From contig NC_054084.1 of NCBI RefSeq assembly GCF_017562075.2, forward strand, positions 42,701,197-42,765,196: a stretch of DNA of 64,000 nucleotides, given 5' to 3'. Shown here piece by piece: positions 27,701 through 38,711 of the stretch. How positions within the stretch are numbered: position 1 is the first letter of the stretch; the number at the start of each line of letters is the position of its first letter. A program made the position numbers and the translations under genes. The notes beneath the pieces were generated by a model that saw nothing but the letters and a program-made list of their open reading frames with translations, was not told the origin of the DNA and did no database searches. Origin of the DNA: Anopheles merus (taxonomy: Eukaryota > Arthropoda > Insecta > Diptera > Culicidae).

Positions 27701-30700
27701 CCCCATTTTTCTACGTCGCGGACGATGGTCGAGATCAAACCAAACCGGCACATGCTCCACCCTGATCGATCCGGAAGATATGATTATGCCACGGTACGGC
27801 CTGTCGGAAAATGTGGGTCAGCGCTGTCCGTTTCGATTGGAATGCGTGAACTGTAGCGCCCTGTTAAGGGGGCGCGCGTGCGGCGTTGTGTTTTACTCCA
27901 ATCGCACAAGTCAATTTCCTGGTCGCCTGGCTCGCGTTCTAAGACGATCCGGTTCGAAGGACCAGAAGTTCTGAAGCGAGTTAGTGTGGCCCGGGTGTTC
28001 CCGGGGAGGTAGTGCATTTCTGGAATTGACATTCTACTCGTGCGGATGGGGGCGGACGGTTTGTGAGCTGACATTTAACAAATTGCACCCAATCGGATCG
28101 TTACGGTCCCTCTAATTGAGACAGACCAGGGCATGTATGCAGGTCCGGCTCTGCGTCGCGCTTGAATCTGGAGTTCCCGCCACAAAGGTGTTACGGCGAC
28201 GTGTGTCATAAGCGTCGAGAACGGTTTACATCCGAAAGCAATGGCTGGTGGTGTGTTTCGTTCTTTGTTTCCCGAAACTCCTCCCCGATGCACGATTTTC
28301 CCACTACACTTGCTCCCCCCTCCCCTCCCCCCTGGGATTGGCATTGTTTCCGACTGTCGGGCTAGGCTCGGGCCAATTAGGAAAGGAAAAATTAGCCCCT
28401 TGCCGGATGAAGCCGTGCCACAATTATGCACGATCCGTGTCGGTGTCAATGATTGGCTTTAATAGTTGAAGCGTTCTAACAGGGCCAGAGCAGAGAGCAG
28501 TTTGCGTCTAGCCGGGTGGGTAAAGATTCAGTTTTTTTCAGTAAAATTTCCAACCCAGCAAAGGTCGCACGCAATGGCAGAAACGCATGGGAAAATTGTT
28601 TTGTTTTTGCGCTACTCTTCCCAAGCTACATGGCCGACGACGACCTTCGATGCGGTGCAACTTTCAACACCTCGTCGCTGGGTACGCTCAAAACCGATCA
28701 GCCGTGGGGGATCGCGGCGTCGGACGGATCGTGCACAGGCCGCTCAAGGTTAGCAAGCCGTCTCCCATCTCCCCTTAGCTGCGCCGTTTTGTTTGCGTAA
28801 CAGTTTTCCCGCCGTGAAGAAGCTGCTCCATCAAACGTCAGTACGGAGGGGTTGGAGCAGCAGGATCGTCAGAACATGTCGTCCGCAGCGTGTAAGCAAC
28901 GGGAGCACTCGAGGGTAGCCGGATCCATCGAAAAGATGCTATCGTCACGACGATCACGAGCGCGCAGCGGTTTCGTGAGCGACCTTTGGGGCAAACATCA
29001 ATCCGTGTTGTTTTTTCGCGAAGGAGTAAAATGTTTTCGCTGAAGGTGATGCGCGAAACGTACGATGATGCGCTGCTTAATGTCAATGTGGAGGTTAAGA
29101 GCGAATGTCCTGGGGCTGGGATGGACTGATTGTTTAACAAGGAATATTTGTAACGATCGATTCAATGCAATATTGGTTTCTCGAACTTATAGCTTTATTT
29201 TAGTAAATGTTGTAAAGCGTAGTAACGTTACGCACAAAAGGATTCTATTGTAGCAGGATTTGAGATGCAGCTATCTTGCAGACTAAAAAAATACATTTTT
29301 TCAACGCTCTTCTTCACTGCAGACAGCTTACCGCAGCGCTTGATTCATTCCAGCCATTAAAACGATATGTGATCAAGAGGTAAAAACCCCTCCCGACAGC
29401 ATCACGTCAATCTAACCGAAGCGCTCCAAAGCGCCCCACAGCATGCCCGTGACCCCGTGAAACTCCGCACACGCGTGCGGTTTGAAGGAGGTCTTGGCCA
29501 AGAATAAATAAATAAATAAACAAATATGTATATCTTCTCCATCACCCATCACAAAGCCCACCATCGAGCGCGAAATAAAGGATTGCTTCTTTGCGCAATA
29601 TGTGCTCTCCTCTTCCTGTGTACCCCACCGGCTGCTCGGGCTGGTTGTTTGATGAAGCTGAAATGGAAATGGCTGAAATTAGCAGCCAAGCAGATAGACG
29701 CCGTTCTGAAGGAACGGCAAAGACCACAGCTCAGTAGACCAAAGAACGGGTACGAACAGGGATGAGATTGAAAGGGAGGGCGGCTCTCGATTGATTGAGC
29801 ACGAACATCAAGCACGGGCGACCACATCTTTGTCATGCGGAACATGCAATCCATCACGACGTGCGGATTAGTACAGTATGTGTGCGTGTCGTATGTGAGC
29901 TATTCTTGGTTATTAGAATTGAAACCACATTTTGAGATGCTTTGAATAATCAAATGTCTTTGGAACAATGTTTGGGACCTGAGCGTATACTGTAAGCGGT
30001 TACCAAATGACTGTTTAATCATTGGAGAGTAAAGTTTTTACAATATATACAATCAAACACAATTTAAATTAAAATTCAAAGCACATTCTACCATGTAGCG
30101 GAAAATTGGTACCTCACTGTAGCGCGATCGAATCGATTTAGTCTTCTTGTGCAAAAGCGAACAGGAGAATAGAACTTTGGCAAGAACTCGCACTCGCGCC
30201 TGCGCCTGCATTCGATTCTGCTTTTGCATTCTGCATGACCCACGGTGCACCGATTATTTGCATCCCTGGACCGGTGCACCGACCATTGATCCCTGCGTCC
30301 ACACGGTTCCGACACACGACGAGGGTGGCATCTTTACGCTTACTTCTACGACCGGCGGGAGGCAAGGTGGCGTTGCCGGTGCGAGGTCGATTACGATCCG
30401 ATCCCATGCGATGCGTGATGAAATGCAGTGTGATTGGATTTTTTTCCCTTTCCATACACGAGTGTGCCACCCACTCGCCACGGGCGTTCTCTCCCCTGCT
30501 CACCATTGCGTGAGCAAATAACACGGGGAGAGGCGTGTCGTCGCATCGATTCTAGCCGATCCTAGAATGCAATTTCATACGAACCGGGTCGATCACTTGG
30601 GCACTCTGTGTGTTTATTTTCTAGCGGTACATTTGACTGTTGCGCCACTATGGCTGCGAAACGCTTTACGATCGGGTTGACAAAGGAGGGAGGTTGGTTG

Positions 30701-33700
30701 GCAGGAAAGGCTCCAGTTGGCACACCGTCCGTCCCAACCCTCTTCATTTTGTTTAATCCAGTGATCATTCGCTTTCGCATCATCTTCCGCATGATCTTAA
30801 AAAAAAAGAAAGAACGGACGATCGATAGGGCAGCTTGCGTAACGGGCTGGAAATGGGAGGGAAAATTACTGCTGATTGGTGATGCGCCGAGGGGAAATTG
30901 GATGCACATTGCACACAATTGGAGAAAAAGGAGAATTATGAATAAATTTGCATCGGCAATGAGTCTCAAGTCGGAACACATTCACATACACAATCGGGCG
31001 GATTCGATTATGCCGAATGCACCTTTCCGGATTGGGAAAGGGGGAGGACCAGCTGGCCACTACCCCCTTGCACGGCTGATGCTGCTGCTCCTGTTGCTGC
31101 CGATGATGATGTCGAACGGCTGAACTTTGCCGCCGCCGTTTGATGTGGAAAGTAAAGGCGTGTTGTTATCGGTACGAGGATTGTGCTGGGATTGTGGAGG
31201 CTGGGCCGAGAGAGTGTTTGCCTGTGCATTTGCACTCGTTACGCGGTTTGTTTGTTGCTCTTTTCAGGCGTGCAGCTTCAAGGGGCGCGAATGTTTTCTT
31301 CTAGTTAGATTAAAAATAATAACCAAACAAATTCTAAGGGTGCTGTGTGCTTAAAAGCGTTCGATCTTTAAGTGGATTAAGATCGTGGTCCAAAGGGCGA
31401 ATGGAACGAGTGGTTCTTAAGGATTGTTAGGGTGTTTGAAGCGTCTCACTGGATGTCAAATTGTCTTCAACAGCGGCAAATGAGATCAGGTATGCGCTGG
31501 AAGTGCAACAAACTATGTAAAACAGTCGTTTAAATATCGTTTCAATGCAAAGATGATTATGATTCGTCATATCTTAATGAAAATACGAAACAAATTACTG
31601 AAGAGAATGAAACAATCCGCCTTTTATTGCAAGTATGCCATCTATTCTGCTCTGAGTTTTGCTTAAATTCGCTTTCAAGTACAAGCAACATAAGCCTGTT
31701 AATTGATCGTGTCAGTGACTTCATTTGGAAATAACCATGTAGAATTCTTTTAAAAATGGATATTCTCAAACATAAAAAAACTCTAGATCGATAATGATGG
31801 ACATTATTAAAGCAAAAATGAAGAAATGATTAATAAGTAAGCTTACATAAGTGAGGATTATATCACTTACCATTAACAATATTGAGCTATATATACTCTT
31901 ACAATGTAAAGTGTGCAATATGATATGAAAATTGATAAGAATTTTCAAAACGTTCAAAAGCGTTTGTGTCTCACTGCAATAGATATCGATAAAACAAGAT
32001 AAGTAATACTGACAAATTTATTGTATAATTTTATTTTACTTTTACAATGAATCAAAATTTGCATTTTGTATGCAAAATATTCGCCCTGTATGAAATACGC
32101 ACAACAAAACGCTTGATTGTTATGCAAAAGAATGCAACAAAAATAACTCTCTTTCTCTCTCTACTGCTTATCCCGATCCAAACAGACCGAATAGAACAAG
32201 CAATCAGTCGAATGACAAATCTGTTTTTCCACCGTTCTACCACCACCTACCCATCCGCCTCTAACGGTGCCCAGGGGCCCTGCACTTCGTAATGGCAGCA
32301 ATTTTTCCCGCAATTTCTCATAATCGAACCTCGGGTTTTCATTTCTCATCAGCGGTGCATCCGAATGCAGCTCCGGGACAGAAGAATGGCACCTCCCCTC
32401 TCCTCCCATTCTTCAGCCATTCCAATTTGTGCAAAAAACGGCTACAAACCATCCGCTCTCTACTCCCCCCCGGGACAGGGATGTGTAAAACAAACGGTGA
32501 AAAATGGGAAGAAAAACGAGCCAAGAAATGACATCGGGCAGCAGCCAGCTTGGCCGCAGCGAACCATTCATTCGCGTTCTTGGCATCGGTCCGGCAAACG
32601 GCACACAGTCTCTCGAAATCGGTGAGATTATGCTTCATAGCTTCTAAATTGGTGCTCGATTGTGTAACACGAAGCGGAGTGGAGGAGGGAAAGGGACGGC
32701 CGCCATGCCCATCGATGCCGATTTATCTAAGTGCGCTCGGTCACATCTCGTGGCAAACATTTGTCGTAAACGTATGTAGCCGTGTCGCGCAAAGCGCCCG
32801 GTTACGAGTGCGATCGATTGTGCGTTGTGCCGCTGGCGTAAAGGGGTGCACACAAAAAAAGAGGAAACATACACATTCCCGTTCCGTATTTCCCCCATGG
32901 CGCGGGAGTGGGCATCTAGGGACAGAATAAATCCGCAATGCAATACACAATAATAACATCATTACCGTCGCTATCGAAGCCGCCTTTGGTTGAGCATCTT
33001 GTGCAGCGGCAGCAGCAGCAGCAGCCAGAGCGTGTTCTCCTAGGTTATGTTATGAAACGATGGTTTAAAAAAAAACGCTCGACAACCGGTAAGGGCGCAA
33101 GATCCAACGTCAAATCGGTGATCACGCATGGTAGAATAGAATGTGAGGTATAGGCTGATTGCATTTCCAATGCATCGCAACCATGCATCGGAGTGTGAGA
33201 GAGTTTTCTTTTTCTCCCGGCTCTTTTTTCCACACCACAAGAAAAACACTTCACCAACCGCAGAAAGACAGTTTTCCCTTGTGGTTTGAGGGGGAGTAAA
33301 GAGAAAGCATAAAGCAGCAAGAAGAAACAACGGGTGAAATGTTCTACATGTCAAAATCTTTTATTATTATTGATTGCATAACGGGGTTTATATCATTTTT
33401 TTTCTTCTACATCTTTCCCTCTCTCTGCACTGACCCTCAACAAAGCAGTAGTGGTGGAGGTGCGGTGGCCAAGATAAATCGATCGTGGCGATCGGTGAGG
33501 CCCGGTTGCGGTTCGTGATGCACCACGGGTTCCTCATACCGTACGAGTGCAAGAAGCCTCCAATTGGACAGTTGGGATTAAAGCTGAAGGGATAGAGCTC
33601 CATGAACGCAACATAAAAAATGTGTAGAAATTCTTGAAAAAGAGTGTGTGGTCTTGCTGCTTTTTTTCGTGGAAAAACAAGACAAAAAATGTATCCCGGA

Positions 33701-34077
33701 AGACGGCGGGATCCCATTTGGCTGGGAATGATAAATAAAGCTAAGATTCACCGCCCAAAACAGCCTCAACCGTCATCTTCACTGGACGCCGTCTTTCTTT
33801 CACCAGGCATGACTTTTCACAGCGGAAACGTTTCTCTGGTTCGACAACAGGGACGCAAAAAACACGGAAAACAAATGAAGAAAGTATTTGAAATGGAACA
33901 AAAAATGGCAGAACAACTTATAGGAATTGAATCGAACGTGCCGCGCTCTTTAGAATGAGAATAAATCTTTGCCGCACAACAAAAACCTCACCGAGACCAA
34001 AATAAAAGAATTTGTTCTGTTGGATAAAAGGTATGAAAAGCTGAAGGTGCCCCATCCAACCCTAAAAACGCATCCAT

Positions 34078-34078
<1 letters not shown>

Positions 34079-34112
<34 letters not shown>
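34079..34112. repeat. (CA)n microsatellite, about 17 units
   Basis: CA run on the plus strand, about 540 bp downstream of exon c in transcript direction; (TG)n in the transcript. Confidence 0.95.
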
Positions 34113-34115
<3 letters not shown>

Positions 34116-34650
34116 TCGTCTGCGGCAGAAGGGAACACACATTGTAACTTCACGCCACATTAGCGGTTCTTTTGCAGCATGAGTTTTAGCTTCCTTTCGC
34201 TTCGCTCGACTCTGACACTCTCTCAGCTCGCGCAGGATGGTCAAGCTTCTGGCGGTGGTCAAAGCTGGGCCTTCCAGTGACGGAACCAATCGTCATGTAA
34301 CGGGATTTGTCCATTGGCTTCTTTCCCGCCAGGCTTCCCTCCCTGTGCCTTTTATATTGGGGGGGAAAGGGAATCAATTTCGCGCGCCCGTGAAACGTAA
34401 GAATGATTGATTTAGGAACGCGGATTCGACGCTTCACTGATCTTCTCGGTATGGGTGGTGATATCCAACTCTACCACACCGTCCTCCCCCACTTCTCACA
34501 GTGGAAAAAAATGCTTGTCGAAGGGTACAACCTGTCCACCCGCAGCACCGCCGCGTGGGTGCGTGGTGAAAGTCTTTCGGGTGCGAATTTTCGGCCGCAA
34601 CGCAACGGCAAATTCGAAAGCGCAATGAAGCGAAAGAACAATCTACTTAC

Positions 34651-34714
34651 TTTGAGCTTGCAGAATCGTGGTCGCCTGTCCGCCGGGGAAGGTTGCATTT
34701 CGCTTGTGACGGCC
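34651..34714 (-). CDS. osp: osp exon c: basic linker after first PH domain (21 codons + 1 nt)
   Basis: Exon of 64 nt, phase 0 in and phase 1 out, encoding GRHKRNATFPGGQATTIL then QAQ and one extra A. It lies 213 bp downstream of exon b and continues directly from PKSK. The basic GRHKRN run is a plausible linker or phosphorylation-rich boundary; MPRIP also has a basic Lys/Arg run just after this PH domain. The acceptor is CATCTTTACAG and the donor is CTCAAA|GTAAGT. A run of 11 C (transcript sense, 34748-34738) lies in the pyrimidine tract about 24 nt upstream of the acceptor, so length variation there could affect splicing. The borders are certain to within normal GT/AG ambiguity. Confidence 0.85.
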
Positions 34715-34927
34715 CTGTAAAGATGGGAATTGATGGAGGGGGGGGGGGAGAAACAGCAAGTAAGTGAATGTGTAATAGTTTTGCCATTGGCCCGTTGGGC
34801 GGAGAATAACACTAAAACGTTAAAGTTTGCAAGAAAGCATATCGATCATTTGCAATTACGCGCATGCACGCGTGATTGATGCAAAGCGATGGATGGAGAT
34901 GATGGGCCTTTTCGGTGGGATACGTAC
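34715..34927 (-). other. osp: osp short intron between exons b and c (213 bp)
   Basis: Phase 0 intron with donor GTACGT and acceptor CATCTTTACAG. Its pyrimidine tract contains an 11-nt homopolymer of C in transcript sense at 34748-34738, a likely length-variable tract close to the 3' splice site. It is the only short intron in the visible part of the gene. Confidence 0.85.
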
Positions 34928-35116
34928 CTTGGATTTGGGGAAGGCTACCAGCACGTTGAACCACCATTTCGACTCCTCCGGGCAGGTACCCTTCACGAAC
35001 GTGACACGGTCCGGTGCGGTGATGGCGATCGAGTGCGGGTGGCTGGTGATGTTGTCGGCCGTGGTCACCTCCAGGACCTTCGTCATGTCGATTATGGCCT
35101 GTGGAATTGTTTCGGG
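34928..35116 (-). CDS. osp: osp exon b: core and C-terminal helix of first PH domain (63 codons)
   Basis: Exon of 189 nt, phase 0 at both ends, from PETIPQAIIDMTKVLEV to WWFNVLVAFPKSK. The segment supplies beta strands 3-7 and the C-terminal amphipathic helix. The helix carries the near-invariant PH tryptophan, here a WW pair at exon residues 51-52. The pattern PQ..I.MTKVLEV and the closing FPKSK match the first PH domain of the outspread/MPRIP family. The acceptor is CTCTTTCCCCATTGCAG and the donor is AAG|GTACGT. The open frame continues a few codons beyond each border, but the splice sites and the family match fix the ends. The opposite strand is also open here for 88 codons; that frame is a shadow. 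Confidence 0.93.
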
Positions 35117-38100
35117 CTGCAATGGGGAAAGAGAATGAAATTGTATGGAAATTAATATAAATTTTGTGTGAAAGTATTCAAAGGGAAGGTAATGTTGTGA
35201 TAATGTTTCATGAAAAAATAACTTTCGCGTTTACATCATTTGTTTATGTATCTATAATTCTCCTTAAATGCTTCTACAAACCTTTCTCGAAGCTATTTTA
35301 CAATCTAAGACGATATGATATGAAATTCCTGGAATTCCGGTTCGGAGGATAATGCTTTCTTTGGTGAAGCTTATCAAAATATACATCTTAGCTATAATTA
35401 ATCTATTGCTTATTTGTTTATTTGTTTAAAAGTTAATCCATCAAACAAAAGTGATTTAAACGGGTGCTCTAATATTAGTTTACAAGTGTAGGTTTACATA
35501 CAAAAATATATATGAACATGTAACATGGTTTACATGATGCTTAACTGAGATAGAGGTAAACGTTCCCTGAATGTGGCCTGAGTTATATCAAAGTCGCACA
35601 AAGCAGCGGTCTAGTTTAAGTTTTTGAGTTTTTGAAGACGTTATAGGACTATTTTTTCCCAAACGCGTGTTGTATTATTAAATTAAATCAAAATTTGAAT
35701 TGAAATATTTAACAATAATTTTGAAAAGCGAGACAACTATTGCATATCTAACAGTGATTAAAAAATATAATTTAAATCATGAGACTGGATTTCGATGACC
35801 CTCATCGGATATAATCTCTCAACCATAAAAACACTGAAATGCATCCTTAAAATTAACAACGCACAACGTTCCGAAACCAAACGGGGGAGGTAAGTGGCAC
35901 CATCAAAATGAATTACCATTCACCGGCTAAAGATCTCTCAATCAATGGGTGCACCGTGATGGCACACCAACGGTTTCCGAATCGATCGATACCGTGCGGT
36001 GCAGACGCACCGATTTGCAGACCACAGCAACAGTAACAGCACGGAGATGGTCGCTCCGTGTGCAACTAAATTGCATCAATAAAACCGTTAAATTAGTTTA
36101 CAGAAAATCTCCATTTCGGGGAGGCTGTTATAAATTGCACGCATGGGCAAACAGAAGAAAAAAAAAAAAACAAACCCCAACGACAGCCCCAAGAAGAGAA
36201 GCGCTATCATTCGTAGGGATGCGAACAAGGGAAGGATTACATCAATCCCATTTTGGGAAAATATTTATATTCCCCACCGTTTCGGGGAAGGTGTTACGGT
36301 GTTCTGGGGATGCATGTTGAGCCTTCGCTTTTGTCTGGTGTGTTGCAGTTTTTGTCGTTGTTACTTTGGCAGGAAGAAATGTGTCAGGACCAAGAGATGC
36401 GCCGATGAGGCGCTAACCATTTTTTGTTGTTGTTTTGCGCCACAGTGCGCCACCTGTGGAGAGATTTTATTAAGCAGCAGCGGTCGTGGGTCGACGGGCC
36501 ACACGGCACAACAGGGACGCGCGCTATGTGTATGCGATAGTGCCCATTTTAGCTGCACATTTTATAGGGTGTTTCTTTTATTTCTTTACGAGCACTGTGA
36601 GCGAAGTGATATCGGTGCTATTACCCGAAAGGATGGCAGGGTATGTTACGTCTTTGCGAAATTAAATTGGATTTCTTTTCGGTTTCGCTTTTGTTTGGCT
36701 CTTAATCTTAACTCTCAATTTTTGGTTGCATTCGATTGCATTCGCCCTTGGAGCTTTAGCTTTAGCCCGCTGGCATCTCAAGGATTGTGTTGAGCTGGGT
36801 TGGGTTTGGTTATTGGTGAAGGTTTTCCCGAGAAGGATTAAGCACGTCGCTATTCGATGGCCGTGCAATAAAATGTCGGGAAATGAATTTGAGACAGTCT
36901 GTGTGCTGGTTTGGCCATTGTTGGTAGGAGGGTTTTAACCTTGGGGAAGATTAATTTCAAAAAAAAATCTTTTATGCATTTGCAGACATTTTGTTCAAAT
37001 TCTCAAACGGGATACGACGTGGAATTTCAATTCCAGCATTCAAGGGCATGTTTTCTGGTTCATCTTTTCGTAATAGCATGACGGACGGTGTGGTCGTCGG
37101 ATTACTTCCGAAAATCTGACAAAATATTATGCCTTCAACGGATACCAAGAGAGGCATTCATATTTTCAATCAACTTGGTAACATTCTTAATTTGCAGACA
37201 CAGGGCCGGGGGCGATAGTAAGCCGAAACCCTGACAGTGATTCTTATCTTGAGCGGGACGATTTAAAATATTTGCTTGTCTCGCTGCATGCGAGCGTGTG
37301 AGCGAGCGAATGCACACTTGGTTTGATGCTGGAATCACGTGAGGATGTATCGCATCGTTGATCCATTACAACCTGCTGAGTTGAGTGCAAAAATTCCTTC
37401 CAGAATTGTTTAAGCACACATATGCAAAGCAAAGCCGAATGTATCATTTTAACCTCACATCACGAGGCGTTGAATGCCCAAAAGCCAATCTTTTTAAGGT
37501 GATCCATGATTAAATCGACAATCCGTGGCACCATATTCAGCGTGAAAGAGCCGCAACAGCGAACATCGCAATTGGATGGGATTGGTGGATTTGGGTATTA
37601 AAGTTTAAAAATAACACAACTCGATTCACCCCGATAGCGGCAATTACGAAAAAGTGGACAAAAAAGACAAGCCATTCAATTAGAAACTTTATGTGACTCG
37701 GCGCACTTCGGGCTAGGGATGTTTGGACAGCAGAATCGTGAGCATATTTTGGTTAATTTTCGCACACCTTCTCATCCTTTGAAGAGCGATATAAGGCTGG
37801 CAACCAATCAACGGCAAACATTTTTAATGGGGCGCTTTCTGTGTGTTTATTTGCTCATGTACGCATCACATGCGTGCCTACATAAAAACAAAGATTGCAA
37901 CGAGCGTTTAAGCACGTGTTCGAATAGCTTGTCGGAGGGAACCAAAGACAGGTGGAGGTGGAAAATAATTCTTCAAGCTTATTATAAATAATGTCTGAAG
38001 TGTACCGGTCGTGTTCCTTTTTTGGAGGGTGCACGGTGGTTTGCTTTGTCTCGTAAAAACGAGCAGAGGATAAAAATAGGGAGGAAAAGGAGGCTGTGAT

Positions 38101-38645
38101 CCGGACTTTAGTCACCTTCTTGGTAGTGCTAATTGACCATTGTGAAGCAACCTTCCCTGCGTCTTGGGGGGATAAGGTTTCGCTTGTAGGACAGTATTTC
38201 CGTTATTGGTTGTGTTTTGTGTATGTGCTATGCCTTTACTTTACGCATCGAGATTGAATGCGCCTTTTGTGTATGGGGCTTTTTGCCACTCACACCTGTT
38301 TTACGTTATCTGGCAAGTATTTAGCGTCATTCGAAATGTCTGATGTTGTACGTTGAGACAAATGCAACAAAAACGATTTGACCGGAGGGTTGCAACGCTA
38401 AGTAAAATTGATTTGCTTCGCTCGGACAGTTATCCTTCACACAGGTTGCAGATAATTAGCAAGGTCAAGCGGTTCTGTCGGATGTTTTGCATACGAAAAG
38501 CAATTTATTAACCATCTCCACAAAGAGAATGTTTTTTTGGTGGTTGCTAAAAATATGCCTTTCAAAACACCAAAAACGAATAAAAACCGTCAAGAGTAAT
38601 AACTTCCACCATAATTCAATCAATCGATAATGCGTTTATACTTAC
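35117..38645 (-). other. osp: osp intron inside the PH domain (3.5 kb)
   Basis: Phase 0 intron between DEH and PETIPQ, with donor GTAAGT and acceptor CCCCATTGCAG. The part near 35150-35870 is AT-rich. A plus-strand frame of 216 codons at 36143-36793 (Lys-rich start, then Cys/Phe-rich) has no recognisable domain and is treated as chance. I see no SINE, microsatellite or ratchet-type site here. Confidence 0.85.
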
Positions 38646-38711
38646 ATGTTCATCCACCGAATAAGTGAGCTCCCCGTCGTCGTACAGCACGAACCACCTT
38701 CGTTGCCATCG
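38646..38711 (-). CDS. osp: osp exon a: start of first PH domain (22 codons)
   Basis: Exon of 66 nt, phase 0 at both ends. It encodes RWQRRWFVLYDDG followed by ELTYSVDEH, the beta1-beta2 hairpin of a PH domain, with the basic RWQRR patch typical of MPRIP/outspread. The acceptor is excellent: a long CT tract in transcript sense (from about 38754 down to 38714) ending CCACAG. The donor reads CAT|GTAAGT. Translation is open through the exon and the next exon continues the domain without a frame break. The preceding exon should end with the family's Tyr/Asn-Arg-Thr-Lys-type sequence; no such exon was found between here and 64000, so it probably lies upstream of the window. Confidence 0.9.

Larger units (their letters stand above)
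15901..34650 (-). other. osp: osp intron between exons c and d (18.75 kb)
   Basis: Phase 1 intron. It holds the ratchet point at 24790/24789, a CA array at 34079-34112, a CT-rich tract at 18177-18246, a CAG run at 33005-33023 (plus strand), a TGCA-rich cluster at 20031-20128 and paired palindromes at 30243-30282. AT-rich troughs lie at about 20280-20700, 23510-23830, 25380-25560, 29930-30070 and 31540-32140. Open frames of 90-170 codons at 19221-19736, 27606-28074, 30608-31123 and 32339-32638 occur on both strands; none has a recognisable domain. No additional osp exon with the required phase 1 and good splice sites was found. Confidence 0.75.

Noticed and set aside
27606..28074. Protein-like frames on both strands
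   Set aside because: Both strands are equally open and there are no splice sites or domains; composition effect in a GC-richer block.
31060..31140. His/Gln-rich frame (opa-like) on the minus strand as an osp exon
   Set aside because: No acceptor with a pyrimidine tract and no good donor in the required phase.
36143..36793. 216-codon plus-strand frame, the longest in the window
   Set aside because: It starts in a poly-A run, is Cys/Phe-rich with no recognisable domain, and frames of 150-210 codons are common on both strands of the GC-richer parts here.
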